Part shown: positions 52,114 through 59,882 of the stretch, piece by piece
How the letters are laid out: every line of letters starts with the position of its first letter
Numbering within the stretch: position 1 is the stretch's first letter
From: Streptomyces scabiei 87.22
GTDB taxonomy: Bacteria > Actinomycetota > Actinomycetes > Streptomycetales > Streptomycetaceae
Reading direction: 5' to 3'
NCBI RefSeq assembly: GCF_000091305.1
Contig: NC_013929.1
Location: 3,286,001-3,350,000, forward strand
DNA: 64,000 nucleotides
Notes under the pieces: generated by a model
The model's input: the letters and a program-made list of their open reading frames with translations, nothing else
The model's database searches: none
What the model was told of the DNA's origin: nothing
Translations under genes and position numbers: made by a program

Positions 52114-53456
52114 GCCGAGTCTCCTTCCGTGTCGGGGGTGGCGTCGGGCCGACGCGATGTCGCGAACCAGGTCTCAGCAGCGGTCAGGCCAGTGCCGGCG
52201 AAGCGCCAGTGCGAGAGGACGAGGATGGTGTCCGGGTCGGGTAGCGGGTGGCCTGCTTCGGCGGCGCGGGCGCGGGTGAGGGCTTCGTTGTGGTCGGCGC
52301 GTTCCTGGCGGAGGGCGCCGAGGGTGACGGAGTAGGCGCGGGACTTGGTAGAGAAGTGGCCGCAGAAGCCGAGCATGTGGGCCCACTTGCGCAGGCGCAG
52401 GTCTTCGAGTTCGGGGCGGGCGCCGAGGTGCCAACAGGTGAGGATCAGCTGTCGGGCGTGGTCGGTGACGCCGGAGCCGATGAGGTCGGTGATCGGGTTG
52501 CGGATGGGGCGGTCGAGGGTGCCGGCGGTCTCGGCGCCCTTGGTCGCGTACTTCGCGATGTATGAGGCGACGGCGCGGCTGGAGAGTTCCGAGGTGCCCG
52601 CGAAGTCGGCCGAGCGGATGGGACGGACGTCGAGCTGTTTGCCGAAGCGGAAGGTGTAGGGGCGTGCGTCCAGGACAGGGCCGGGGGCTTCGGCAAGGCG
52701 CGCCGACGTGCGGATGGTGTCGGTGAGGAGTTCGGTCGTTGCCCAGGGCGGTGGGGTGTCTTCGGCGCCCTCGGGGCCGTCGAGGCGGATGACGGCATGG
52801 AAGTGGACGGCGCCGCGTTGCTGGTATTCGGCGACCTTGGCGTACGAGACCTTGAGGGAGTCGCGGAGTTCCGAGCGGGTGAGGCCCGCGCGGGAGGCGA
52901 GCTGTTGGCGCAGGTAGGTGGTGAAGCGGGCCCAGAGAGCGCCGGCGTGGGCGTTCCACAGGACGGCCGCGCGGTAGTCATACCGGTCAGGGTCGAGCGG
53001 GGTACCGAGGGCGGGGTCGTCCTCCGGGTGAGTCCGGCCGCAGCGGCACCGGCCGCCGTTGGGGCGATTGTGGACGGGGCCGAAGGAGGGGGCGGTGAAG
53101 GTGGCGAAGACGCGGGGGTGTTGGGCGACGGCAGGGCCGATGCCCTTGCCGCCGCTCAGTCCGGCCGTGACGAGGTGGAATGTGTCCTTGCGATACACCT
53201 CGGCGCAGGCGGCGCACCGGGTGGCACGGCGGTTGTTGCAGCGGATCAGGAGCTGTCCGGCCGGAAGGTCGGTGTCGGCGATCTCCCGGACGATCTCTCC
53301 AGTTGCGGCATGGACATCGAGCCGGTGACCCTCCATTCGGACGGGCCGCTCGCAGCCGCCGAGATGTTGGATCTGTCGGGCGTAGGCGCCGAGGTCGCCG
53401 TGTCGGGCGAGGCTGGCCAGGTGGCGGATGGCTCCGAGGGGAGCCGAGGGACGCAT
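52089..53456 (-). CDS. repSA: RepSA-family replication initiator
   Basis: The 455-residue protein is a rolling-circle initiator of the pSAM2 RepSA type, which lets the excised AICE replicate. It has an HUH-type metal motif HFH at 218-220 (RGAVHFHAVIRLD) and Cys pairs (C81AAC, C138-x-C) for zinc. A conserved SYAKVAEYQQRG precedes the HUH. ATG 53456 has AAGGAGGAA upstream. A CTAG-type operator and a 12-bp inverted repeat lie 35-90 bases upstream. Confidence 0.9.
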   Translation of the reverse strand: MRPSAPLGAIRHLASLARHGDLGAYARQIQHLGGCERPVRMEGHRLDVHAATGEIVREIADTDLPAGQLLIRCNNRRATRCAACAEVYRKDTFHLVTAGLSGGKGIGPAVAQHPRVFATFTAPSFGPVHNRPNGGRCRCGRTHPEDDPALGTPLDPDRYDYRAAVLWNAHAGALWARFTTYLRQQLASRAGLTRSELRDSLKVSYAKVAEYQQRGAVHFHAVIRLDGPEGAEDTPPPWATTELLTDTIRTSARLAEAPGPVLDARPYTFRFGKQLDVRPIRSADFAGTSELSSRAVASYIAKYATKGAETAGTLDRPIRNPITDLIGSGVTDHARQLILTCWHLGARPELEDLRLRKWAHMLGFCGHFSTKSRAYSVTLGALRQERADHNEALTRARAAEAGHPLPDPDTILVLSHWRFAGTGLTAAETWFATSRRPDATPDTEGDSAWIADETN

Positions 53457-53490
53457 GTGCGGGTTCCTCCTTGCAGGGGTTCAGGTGTGA

Positions 53491-53545
53491 CGGGCCCACC
53501 CCCTTCTGTCGAGGGGGCTAGACAGTGCGGGTAGGGGTGGGCCCG
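53491..53545. promoter_or_regulatory. CTAG operator nested in a 12-bp inverted repeat before repSA
   Basis: Arms CGGGCCCACCCC (53491-53502) and GGGGTGGGCCCG (53534-53545) flank the near-palindrome CTGTCGAG-GGGG-CTAGACAG (53506-53525). The inner site belongs to the CTAG family found at four other places in the element. The outer repeat probably also ends the upstream spdD-type transcript. A role as double-strand origin is possible. Confidence 0.65.
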
Positions 53546-53569
53546 TGGAGCTGTCGCGTCAGAGGTAGG

Positions 53570-53878
53570 TCAGCGGTGGGTCAGGAGGGAGCGGATGACG
53601 ACGGCACACACGGCGACCGAGGCGGCCGTGACGGCGACGGCGAGGAGCATGGAGACGAGGACGGTGCCGACGACCAGGACCACGGCGGTTCCGCCGCCGA
53701 CGAGGGCGAGCGCGGTCCCGGGGGTGAGCTGGACTGCGGGGCGGGACGGGGCCGGAGTGGCGGGGACCGGTTGCGGGGTCGGGGCAGCCGGGGTGACTGC
53801 GCCGGTCGGCTCGACGAGGGTGGGCGGGGTGACCAGGCCGGTCGGCTGAGGCATGGTCGGGATCTTCGGCCGGAGCAT
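53570..53878 (-). CDS. SpdD-like spread protein
   Basis: The 102-residue protein has a Pro/Thr-rich N-terminal half and two adjoining hydrophobic helices (about residues 53-95), the pattern of SpdC/SpdD proteins in Streptomyces conjugative elements, which support intramycelial spread with TraB. ATG 53878 has AGAAAGGAG upstream. It lies between repSA and a chain of Spd genes, all on the minus strand. Confidence 0.7.
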   Translation of the reverse strand: MLRPKIPTMPQPTGLVTPPTLVEPTGAVTPAAPTPQPVPATPAPSRPAVQLTPGTALALVGGGTAVVLVVGTVLVSMLLAVAVTAASVAVCAVVIRSLLTHR

Positions 53879-53898
53879 GGACGGATCTCCTTTCTCGG

Positions 53899-54054
53899 TT
53901 ACTTGACGAGGGAGTTGATGACGGGGGCCAGCAGGCTGTCGGCGATGAGGTAGCCGCTGAGGAGGAGCACGGTGATGAGCCACCAGGGCGGGCGGATGAG
54001 CTTGACGCCCAGGACCCCGACGCAGAGCAGGGCGAGCCAGAGCGGAACGTCCAT
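53899..54054 (-). CDS. 51-residue two-helix membrane protein of the Spd group
   Basis: The peptide begins MDVPLWLALLCVGVLG, has a second hydrophobic segment (WWLITVLLLSGYLIA) after the turn RPP, and ends NSLVK. ATG 54054 has AGGAGACC upstream. It starts 20 bases before spdD and 21 after the next upstream gene, so it is part of the spread operon. It is too short for most gene finders. Confidence 0.65.
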   Translation of the reverse strand: MDVPLWLALLCVGVLGVKLIRPPWWLITVLLLSGYLIADSLLAPVINSLVK

Positions 54055-54074
54055 GGGGTTGGTCTCCTGTCAGG

Positions 54075-54254
54075 TCAGGGCGAGCAGCGGTGGGTGCGTG
54101 CGGCGAGTTCGGCGGCGGCGCGGGAGTCGTACTCGGCGGAGAAGTCGCAGCGGGGCGCGGTGCAGGCGGCCAGGTGGCGGTGCTTGCCGCGTTCGATGTA
54201 GGAGGCGACGTTCACGGGGCCGATACGGCGGACGTTGCGGAAGCGGCGATGCAT
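54075..54254 (-). CDS. Mobile element transfer protein (SpdA-like)
   Basis: The 59-residue protein starts MHRRFRNVRRIGPVN and carries Cys/His pairs (AACTAPRCDF, RTHRC) typical of the small mobile-element transfer proteins of AICEs. ATG 54254 has AAAAGGAG upstream. It sits between the 51-residue membrane peptide gene and spdB, with spacings of 20 and 14 bases. Confidence 0.7.
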   Translation of the reverse strand: MHRRFRNVRRIGPVNVASYIERGKHRHLAACTAPRCDFSAEYDSRAAAELAARTHRCSP

Positions 54255-54268
54255 GGCGGCACTCCTTT

Positions 54269-55030
54269 TCAGAGGTGGGCGGCGACGGACGCGGTCATGG
54301 ACGGGGGCAGGCCGAGCCGGGCGCGTACGGCGTCGGGGTCGGCCGGATGGCCGGTGGCGGAGTGGTGTTCGTCGGCCAGAGCGCGGACACGGTCGACGAG
54401 GGCGGGCGGGAGCGCGATGGCGGGGACGGGCGCCGGGGCCCGAGCGGGGGTGTGGTCGGCCACCGGTTCGGCGCTGGTGGTGGCCGGTTCGCTGGTGGTG
54501 GGCTCAGGAGTGGGGTCGGAGACGGGGACTGTGGGCGATGCCGGGAGCGTGTCCCGGTCTGGCACCTCGACGGCCGGCGGGACGGCGGGCGGTTCGTCAT
54601 GCGGGCCGGTGGTCGACGGAACCGAGGCAACTGGCCTTTGCCGGGGGTGGTGGGGAGCGTGGGCGAGGAGCGTGCCGCCGAAGAAAGCAACGGCCGGCCA
54701 GCCCGCGACCACGACGCGGAGCCAGGCGGGGACGTGGTCGAGGTCGAGGAGCCCGGCGGTGGCGACGTTGGCGCCGAGGGAGGCGGCCAGGGCCACCAGG
54801 AACCACAGACGTGGTCCTCCAGTCCCCTCCCCCGCTTCCTGGGCCTGCCGCATCCGGCGCCAGGCGGCGACCAGCAGCAGGTCGACACTGACGGGGTAGG
54901 CCCATGCCTTCCAGCCGCCCTGTCCGGCCGCAGCGGCGAGGTCGTGCAGGTGGGAGAAGGACAGGGCACCCGCGATGACCGCCTGGACGATCACTGCGTC
55001 CACCCGCAGGCGCTTGACCATGGCCGTCAC
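54269..55030 (-). CDS. SpdB-like transfer protein (DUF2637)
   Basis: The 253-residue protein has four transmembrane helices in the first 125 residues (starting VDAVIVQAVIAGALSF), a long Pro/Thr/Ala-rich linker (130-205) and a short C-terminal helical domain. This is the SpdB2/DUF2637 architecture, which partners TraB in conjugal DNA spread through mycelial compartments. The GTG start at 55030 overlaps the stop of the upstream gene. Confidence 0.8.
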   Translation of the reverse strand: MTAMVKRLRVDAVIVQAVIAGALSFSHLHDLAAAAGQGGWKAWAYPVSVDLLLVAAWRRMRQAQEAGEGTGGPRLWFLVALAASLGANVATAGLLDLDHVPAWLRVVVAGWPAVAFFGGTLLAHAPHHPRQRPVASVPSTTGPHDEPPAVPPAVEVPDRDTLPASPTVPVSDPTPEPTTSEPATTSAEPVADHTPARAPAPVPAIALPPALVDRVRALADEHHSATGHPADPDAVRARLGLPPSMTASVAAHL

Positions 55031-55509
55031 CGGGTCGGGGGACGGCCGTTGGCGGTGGCGACGGCCCGAAGGACGAGGTCGAGGTTGGTCGCGTCCAGGC
55101 CGGTGACGGCGTCACCGAGCGGGACGGGGGCAGCGGAGTCGGCGAGCGAGGCGGCCAGGGCCAGGATGCGCAACTCACCGCCGGAAGCGGGCAGTTCCCT
55201 GGACGCCAGGGCCAAGGCGACCTTCGGCCAGTCGATCCCGTACGGCCGCGGAAACGGGCCCGAGTAGTCGATGAGGAGCAGGCCGGGCCGCTCGGCCAGT
55301 CGCTTGATCCACATGCCGTGACCGACCAGGAGGCCGATCGCGGCCCGCAGGGCGGGGGAGCCGTCAGCGGCGGTCGTCAGGGTGTCGGCCAGCTCGGTGG
55401 CATCGACGGTCACGGGGTTGTCGTCGGTGCCGTACCAGGGGCAGTCTCGTTCGTCGTGGTCGACGCCGGTTTCATCGCCGTCGACGTCACCGCAGTGCTC
55501 GCAGAACAT
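55027..55509 (-). CDS. AICE hypothetical protein with N-terminal zinc knuckle
   Basis: The 160-residue protein begins MFCEHCGDVDGDET, a CxxC pair with further His/Cys residues (DHDERDC) that could bind zinc, followed by a helical region. ATG 55509 has GGAAGGAA upstream. It lies between the traB-type gene and spdB and overlaps spdB by four bases. It is a typical AICE gene without known function. Confidence 0.6.
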   Translation of the reverse strand: MFCEHCGDVDGDETGVDHDERDCPWYGTDDNPVTVDATELADTLTTAADGSPALRAAIGLLVGHGMWIKRLAERPGLLLIDYSGPFPRPYGIDWPKVALALASRELPASGGELRILALAASLADSAAPVPLGDAVTGLDATNLDLVLRAVATANGRPPTR

Positions 55510-55590
55510 CGGATTCCTTCCGGTTTTTGGCATGGGAGGGGTAGGGAGGTGGCGCGAGGCGGTCACGCCGACCGGGTGGGAGGAAGGGGG

Positions 55591-56982
55591 CTACTCGGTC
55601 ACCGGGCGAGCGGTGGGCACGGCAGCGGCCGAGGAGGACGGTCCGCTTGACTCGACGGCGAGCGCGGGCCGGAAGGAGTCGAACCGGGACAGGTCCGGGA
55701 CCAGGGAGGCGGTGTCACGGCAGACGGCCGCAGCGTCGGCGAGGGTGAGGTGCGGTGCGCGGACGCGGGACCAGCCGCCGGAGGAGTCGCCGACGATGGC
55801 GATGCCGGGCCGCTGGGCCGGGATGGAGGTGGCGGCGATCGCCGCCTCCGGGGAGATGTCGGCGAGTGCCATGTTCGCCGAGGCTTCGTCGTTGACGCGG
55901 TGGCAGACGCGGCCAGTCAGCTGGGCGCGGAGCATGGTGGCGCCCTTGCCGAGTTCGGAGCCGAAGCGCTGCCCGCACACCTCCAGGTAGATGCCGGCCG
56001 CGCGCCCGAGCTGGGCGAGGCGGATGAGCTTGGTGACCATGGCGTCTCGCCGTTTCTCGTCGTCGCGGCTCGCGGCGAGGAACAGTTCCGCCACCTCGTC
56101 GACGACGACCACGATCGGTACCGGCCGCACGGATTCCGGCAACCCCCACACGTCAGAGGTGAGCACGGCGTCCGGACCAACCCCGCTCCCGGCACCGCTT
56201 CGGAGTCCGATGAGCCGGAACCGTGCCTCCATCTCGTCCAGCAGCACGTCGAGGAGTTCGTCAGCCCGGTCGGACGTGTCGGCGAGCGCTGACAACCGGG
56301 GCGCGAACGGCGCCAGTTCGACACCCCATTTGCAGTCGATGCCGACGAGGACGACGGACTGCCGGGCCAGGCCGCACAGCAGGTTGCGCAGGTAGACGGA
56401 CTTGCCGGACTGCGTGGCGCCGAGGATCAGTTCGTGCGGCACGGTACGGAAGTCCCGTACGTGCCACTCGCCGTCTTCCCGCAGTGCCAGCGGCAGGCAG
56501 AGCGGATCGGAGGCCGGCCGACGCCGGGCGGGCCTGACTTCGGCGAGCACGTCCCAGCCGACCAGCCGCAGTTCGAGCCGCCCCGGCTTTGTGGTGCGGA
56601 CGTAGACGGCATGGACGCCCCAGGCGTGCCGCAGCCGGTCGGCGGAGGCCATGAAGTCCTCGGGAGCCTGCCCCGCCGCCATACGCAGCCGCATCACGAG
56701 ACCGGACCCGGTCGGCAGCGGGAACGACCGCCGAGGCGGTACCGGCGCAGCCTGCCGCCCGACCATCCGGGCGGTGGCCCGACGGACGGCCGAGGCCGGG
56801 ACCGTCAGGCCGCAAGCGTCCATCGTGTCCCGGTACGAGACCAGCACCCGAAGGGCAGCGACCGGATATCCGATGCCCCACCAGAACAGGACCGGCATAC
56901 GACGGCGCACGACCAGCAGCACGCCCAGGACGAGCAGGGCCGGCAGCAGAATCGACAACGGAACCCGGAAGTCGTCGGTCAC
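55591..56982 (-). CDS. TraB/FtsK-type DNA translocase of the AICE
   Basis: The 463-residue protein is the single motor that moves double-stranded DNA between mycelia in Streptomyces conjugation. Two N-terminal membrane helices (about 8-25 and 31-50) are followed by an FtsK/SpoIIIE ATPase with Walker A GATQSGKS at 188-195 and Walker B VVVVDEVAEL at 291-300. The winged-helix DNA-recognition domain is expected at the C terminus but is not clear. The start at 56982 is a GTG. It lies five bases after the SCO3933-type gene. Confidence 0.88.
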   Translation of the reverse strand: MTDDFRVPLSILLPALLVLGVLLVVRRRMPVLFWWGIGYPVAALRVLVSYRDTMDACGLTVPASAVRRATARMVGRQAAPVPPRRSFPLPTGSGLVMRLRMAAGQAPEDFMASADRLRHAWGVHAVYVRTTKPGRLELRLVGWDVLAEVRPARRRPASDPLCLPLALREDGEWHVRDFRTVPHELILGATQSGKSVYLRNLLCGLARQSVVLVGIDCKWGVELAPFAPRLSALADTSDRADELLDVLLDEMEARFRLIGLRSGAGSGVGPDAVLTSDVWGLPESVRPVPIVVVVDEVAELFLAASRDDEKRRDAMVTKLIRLAQLGRAAGIYLEVCGQRFGSELGKGATMLRAQLTGRVCHRVNDEASANMALADISPEAAIAATSIPAQRPGIAIVGDSSGGWSRVRAPHLTLADAAAVCRDTASLVPDLSRFDSFRPALAVESSGPSSSAAAVPTARPVTE

Positions 56983-56987
56983 GGCGC

Positions 56988-57335
56988 TCAGCCCTGAACC
57001 GGAGCCGGGGCGTTGACCATGACAGCGTCGGCCCGGTAGGCGATGCCGTGCCGGGCGCGCCCGCCGAACTCACTCTCCCAGGGCCGGGCGATCAGGCCGG
57101 ACAGAATGACCGGAGCGCCCATGATCAGGCCGTCACCGATGCCCTGCTCGGGAACGGTCACCTTGATCATGTCCGAGCCGCCGGACGCGATGAACACCAG
57201 CTCCACCGTCATGAGCCGCTGGTTGGTCACCGGGTCAACGGCGACCTCACCGGTCTGCCGGTCCCTCACCTTGACCTCCGGCAGCTTGGTGACGAGCAGA
57301 GTCGCGGCCGAGGTGTCCACGGGGATAACACGCAT
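56988..57335 (-). CDS. SCO3933-family regulatory protein
   Basis: The 115-residue protein, MRVIPVDTSAATLL onward, has an OB-like beta-rich region (VELVFIASGGSDMIKVTVPE) as in the small protein encoded just before the traB-type gene in many AICEs (SCO3933 in S. coelicolor). Its molecular role is not established; an ssDNA-binding or regulatory function has been suggested by fold only. I chose ATG 57335; the frame is open to 57413. Three CTAG-family sites lie upstream. Confidence 0.75.
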   Translation of the reverse strand: MRVIPVDTSAATLLVTKLPEVKVRDRQTGEVAVDPVTNQRLMTVELVFIASGGSDMIKVTVPEQGIGDGLIMGAPVILSGLIARPWESEFGGRARHGIAYRADAVMVNAPAPVQG

Positions 57336-57392
57336 TGCCTGAACCTCACTTGGTTGTGTGCGCCGCTCATGCTGAGCGTCGCGATCTGAACT

Positions 57393-57495
57393 GGATACCC
57401 CCCTAGACAGCATGAAGGGGAGTCACCTCCCAACTGTCTAGGGGGGTGTACAGCTAAGGTAACCGCCAACCCGCCAACTGTCTAGGGGGGTATAC
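57393..57495. promoter_or_regulatory. Three CTGTCTAGGGGGGT repeats before the transfer operon
   Basis: The 18-base unit CTGTCTAGGGGGGTRTAC occurs at 57434-57451 and 57478-57495 in direct orientation (44 bases apart), and inverted at 57393-57410. The region lies between the SCO3933-type gene and the end of the PP2C-like gene and should hold the promoter of the spd-tra operon. Related CTAG sites occur at 53506, 59241 and 59804. Confidence 0.75.
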
Positions 57496-57534
57496 GAGAA
57501 GTCGCGACCTCACCGCTCGCGTGAGCGGATTACG

Positions 57535-58356
57535 TCAGCCCAGCGCCCAGTGAAGGGCGGTCGCGTCGTCGCGAGCCTTCCCGCGCGGCCAGCGTCGGCC
57601 CTCAGGGTCGCCGGCCTCAGCTTCACGTACACGGCGGATCAGCTCATCCGGCCCCGAGGAGTCGAGGACGGACAACGCTTCTTGCCAGTCGGTGAGTTCG
57701 AACCGGTCGACGAGTCGCGTCGCGCCGTCGCTCAGCAGCGTCACGGACGTCAGCGCCTCCAGCGGTACCGCCCCCGTCAGGGAGTGTTCGGCCGCCCGCG
57801 GGTCGGGGCCGGCGATCCAGAAGCCGCCCGGCCGGTTACGGAGCCCGGTCAGGGCATCCCGGTACTCGGCGAGGGCGGCGGTGTGTTCCGGTGAGCCGGT
57901 GGGCAGTTGGTCGACGGGCCCGCGCAGCCGCTTGCCGACCTCGTCCAGGCGCCGGTCGGTGACCACGGTCGTACGGCCGTCCTGGTCGGCCAGCAGCAGG
58001 GAGGAGTCACCTAGGACGAGGTATTCCAGCACTCCCCCGCCGATCCGCGCCGCAATGACCGTACTGGTCGGGCTGGCCCGGTACGCGAGGTCGCAACTGT
58101 CCTCGTGCAGGGACCGGACGAGGCCGATCGAGTCGGCCAGGCAGTCAACGAGCGGCTGAGCGGGATGTGCGGTGATGCTGCGCAGGAGCAGGCTGCCCAA
58201 GGTTCCGGAGAACCAGGCGACGCCATGCGTACAGCCCGTCTCGGCCCCGCCCACGCCGGCGCCGTCGAGGACAACGGCCGCACCGGGGGCGGCAGCGGCG
58301 AAGTCCTCGTTCTCGCGGTCGTTCTCGGCGGGCAGCGTGGCGAGGGTGAACCTCAC
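57535..58356 (-). CDS. PP2C/PPM-like phosphatase-domain protein
   Basis: The 273-residue protein has the PPM phosphatase layout: ENEDFAAAAPGAAVVLDGAG (the RxxNED / D-G metal-binding pair region), LVLGDSSLLL as the GDS motif, and a late SDGATRLVD with RDDATALHW giving the last metal-binding Asp. Metal ligands are conserved, so it may be active on phosphoproteins. The GTG start at 58356 overlaps the stop of the HTH gene, so the two are coupled. Its presence with an RsbW-like ATPase suggests a partner-switching module on the AICE. Confidence 0.75.
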   Translation of the reverse strand: MRFTLATLPAENDRENEDFAAAAPGAAVVLDGAGVGGAETGCTHGVAWFSGTLGSLLLRSITAHPAQPLVDCLADSIGLVRSLHEDSCDLAYRASPTSTVIAARIGGGVLEYLVLGDSSLLLADQDGRTTVVTDRRLDEVGKRLRGPVDQLPTGSPEHTAALAEYRDALTGLRNRPGGFWIAGPDPRAAEHSLTGAVPLEALTSVTLLSDGATRLVDRFELTDWQEALSVLDSSGPDELIRRVREAEAGDPEGRRWPRGKARDDATALHWALG

Positions 58357-59213
58357 CCCGTTGCCTCCGTCACCTCTTCGTCGTGCCGGTAGAGCGGGCA
58401 GAGCAGTTCGGCGGACTGCGGTTCGCTGGTCTCCGGGTCGTACTCGACCCCGACCAGGGTGGAGAACCGGCGGTCACCGATCTGCCCCCACAGGGTGTTC
58501 AGGTCGTTGGCAAGCAGCTGCACGACGCCGAGGGAACCTTGCGTATGGATACCGGCGATGGCGAGGAGCGACCCGTTACCGTCCGGGCGCGGCAGCCGGC
58601 CGAGGTATCCGACGTCGTACGGCCGAGCCGGGTCGCCGTCCTGTCCCGACCGGTACACGGTGCCGGTACGTCGGTCCACCACCGTCCAGGGCCCGTCTTC
58701 CGCGCGCTCCCAGCTCAGAACGGGATCTTGCGCGTAGGTGTCCCACATCTCCTGGGACATACGTGGTCCGCAGACGACGACCAGGCCGTCTCGGTTGAGG
58801 TCGATCTCACCACCGACCGACACATGCTCCGAGGTGACGTCGAGTCCGTACGTCCGCGCGAGATCTTCCAGCCGCTTGCCGGAGCTGACGTCGTCCATGG
58901 CGACGACCGTCCGCCCACGCTCGTCATCACGCCGAAGGGGAGTGGCGACGACGACGGAGCCCCGCCCGAGGAAGGCCCCTTCCGGCGCCGGACCGGTGTG
59001 CCGGATCTGGTGAATGCGCCCGCGGCTCAGGCCCGCCTTCTCGGCGATCTGCGCATACGACAGCCCTTGCGCGTGCATGTCCTGAACCACCCGCCGCCGG
59101 AGGCGAGCCAGTTCGGTCACCTCCTGCTGTGCATCGGCCAACCTGGTCGTGACCTCGCGCAACAGCCGGTACGGATCATCAATCGCCATGATCCGCTGCA
59201 ACTCGTCCGACAT
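58353..59213 (-). CDS. Helix-turn-helix regulator with C-terminal sensing domain
   Basis: The 286-residue protein has an N-terminal helix, a sigma-region-4-like HTH (residues 40-75; LSYAQIAEKAGLSRGRIHQIRHTG), and a 200-residue C-terminal domain with VVVCGPRMS and WTVVDRRTGTVYRSG that resembles no family I recognise. ATG 59213 has a very strong AGGAGGTGAGG site. The perfect palindrome GTCTAGGGCCCTAGAC lies 28-43 bases upstream, so it may repress its own gene. Other CTAG sites make it one candidate regulator of the element. Confidence 0.7.
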   Translation of the reverse strand: MSDELQRIMAIDDPYRLLREVTTRLADAQQEVTELARLRRRVVQDMHAQGLSYAQIAEKAGLSRGRIHQIRHTGPAPEGAFLGRGSVVVATPLRRDDERGRTVVAMDDVSSGKRLEDLARTYGLDVTSEHVSVGGEIDLNRDGLVVVCGPRMSQEMWDTYAQDPVLSWERAEDGPWTVVDRRTGTVYRSGQDGDPARPYDVGYLGRLPRPDGNGSLLAIAGIHTQGSLGVVQLLANDLNTLWGQIGDRRFSTLVGVEYDPETSEPQSAELLCPLYRHDEEVTEATG

Positions 59214-59240
59214 GACCTCACCTCCTAGCACTAACCAGGA

Positions 59241-59256
59241 GTCTAGGGCCCTAGAC
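59241..59256. promoter_or_regulatory. Perfect 16-bp CTAG palindrome
   Basis: GTCTAGGGCCCTAGAC lies 28 bases upstream of the HTH regulator gene, in its promoter region. It is the most symmetric member of the CTAG operator family in this element. Confidence 0.75.
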
Positions 59257-59388
59257 GGAATGGGCGGGAGACGGCGTCCCGTACTTACGCCGATCACGTA
59301 GAAGCTCGACCGCCTACCGGGTACACCCCGCGGGCTCACCCGCCACCGCCCGCAATGCGACCAGAGACGACTGTCGAGACAGATGCGG

Positions 59389-59784
59389 TCACGCGCTCTC
59401 CCGCACCAGGTCCGCCCACACGGTCCGCCCGTCGGGCCAGGTCTTCACGCCCCAGTCCTTGGCGCACGCGGCGATCAGCGCCAGGCCGCGACCGCCCTCC
59501 GCCTGGTCCGTCACGTCACACAGCCGCGGTTCGCGTTCACCACCCAGGTCGACTACCTCGATGCGCACGAGGTCGCTGTCGCCGCCGAGGCCGACGATCA
59601 CGACGAACCAGCCGCCGGCCGCGCCGCTCAACGAGTGCCGCACAGCGTTGGTCGCAAGCTCACTGACGACCAAGACCGCTTCGTCGACCGGTCCTCGCTC
59701 ATCCAGCAGAGCAGCAACGAAGTGCCGAGCATGGCCCACCTCCTCGGCCAAGCCGGGAAAGGCACGGCACCACTTGGTTCGCAT
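59389..59784 (-). CDS. RsbW-like ATP-binding (GHKL) protein
   Basis: The 131-residue protein is a stand-alone GHKL ATPase like the anti-sigma factor RsbW: N-box VVSELATNAVRHS, G1 region VDLGGEREP, and G2 box GGRGLALIAACA. Length fits. A CTAG operator lies 20-35 bases before its start at 59784. Together with the PP2C-like protein it suggests a partner-switching circuit; no sigma factor is adjacent. Distinct from the larger RsbW-like protein at 35271. Confidence 0.8.
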   Translation of the reverse strand: MRTKWCRAFPGLAEEVGHARHFVAALLDERGPVDEAVLVVSELATNAVRHSLSGAAGGWFVVIVGLGGDSDLVRIEVVDLGGEREPRLCDVTDQAEGGRGLALIAACAKDWGVKTWPDGRTVWADLVRESA

Positions 59785-59803
59785 GGAAGGTCCCTCACTC
59801 TAC

Positions 59804-59819
59804 GTCTAGGGGGCTAGAC
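59804..59819. promoter_or_regulatory. CTAG operator before the RsbW-like gene
   Basis: GTCTAGGGGGCTAGAC, with 6-bp arms, lies 20 bases upstream of the RsbW-like gene start and directly downstream of the XRE-DUF5753 gene's stop at 59883. It matches the family at 53506, 57434, 57478 and 59241. Confidence 0.75.
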
Positions 59820-59882
59820 AGCGCAACGGCAGAGTATTCCCACAGTCCGTCACCGAGCTAGGCATCTTGAGGAATTATTCCT

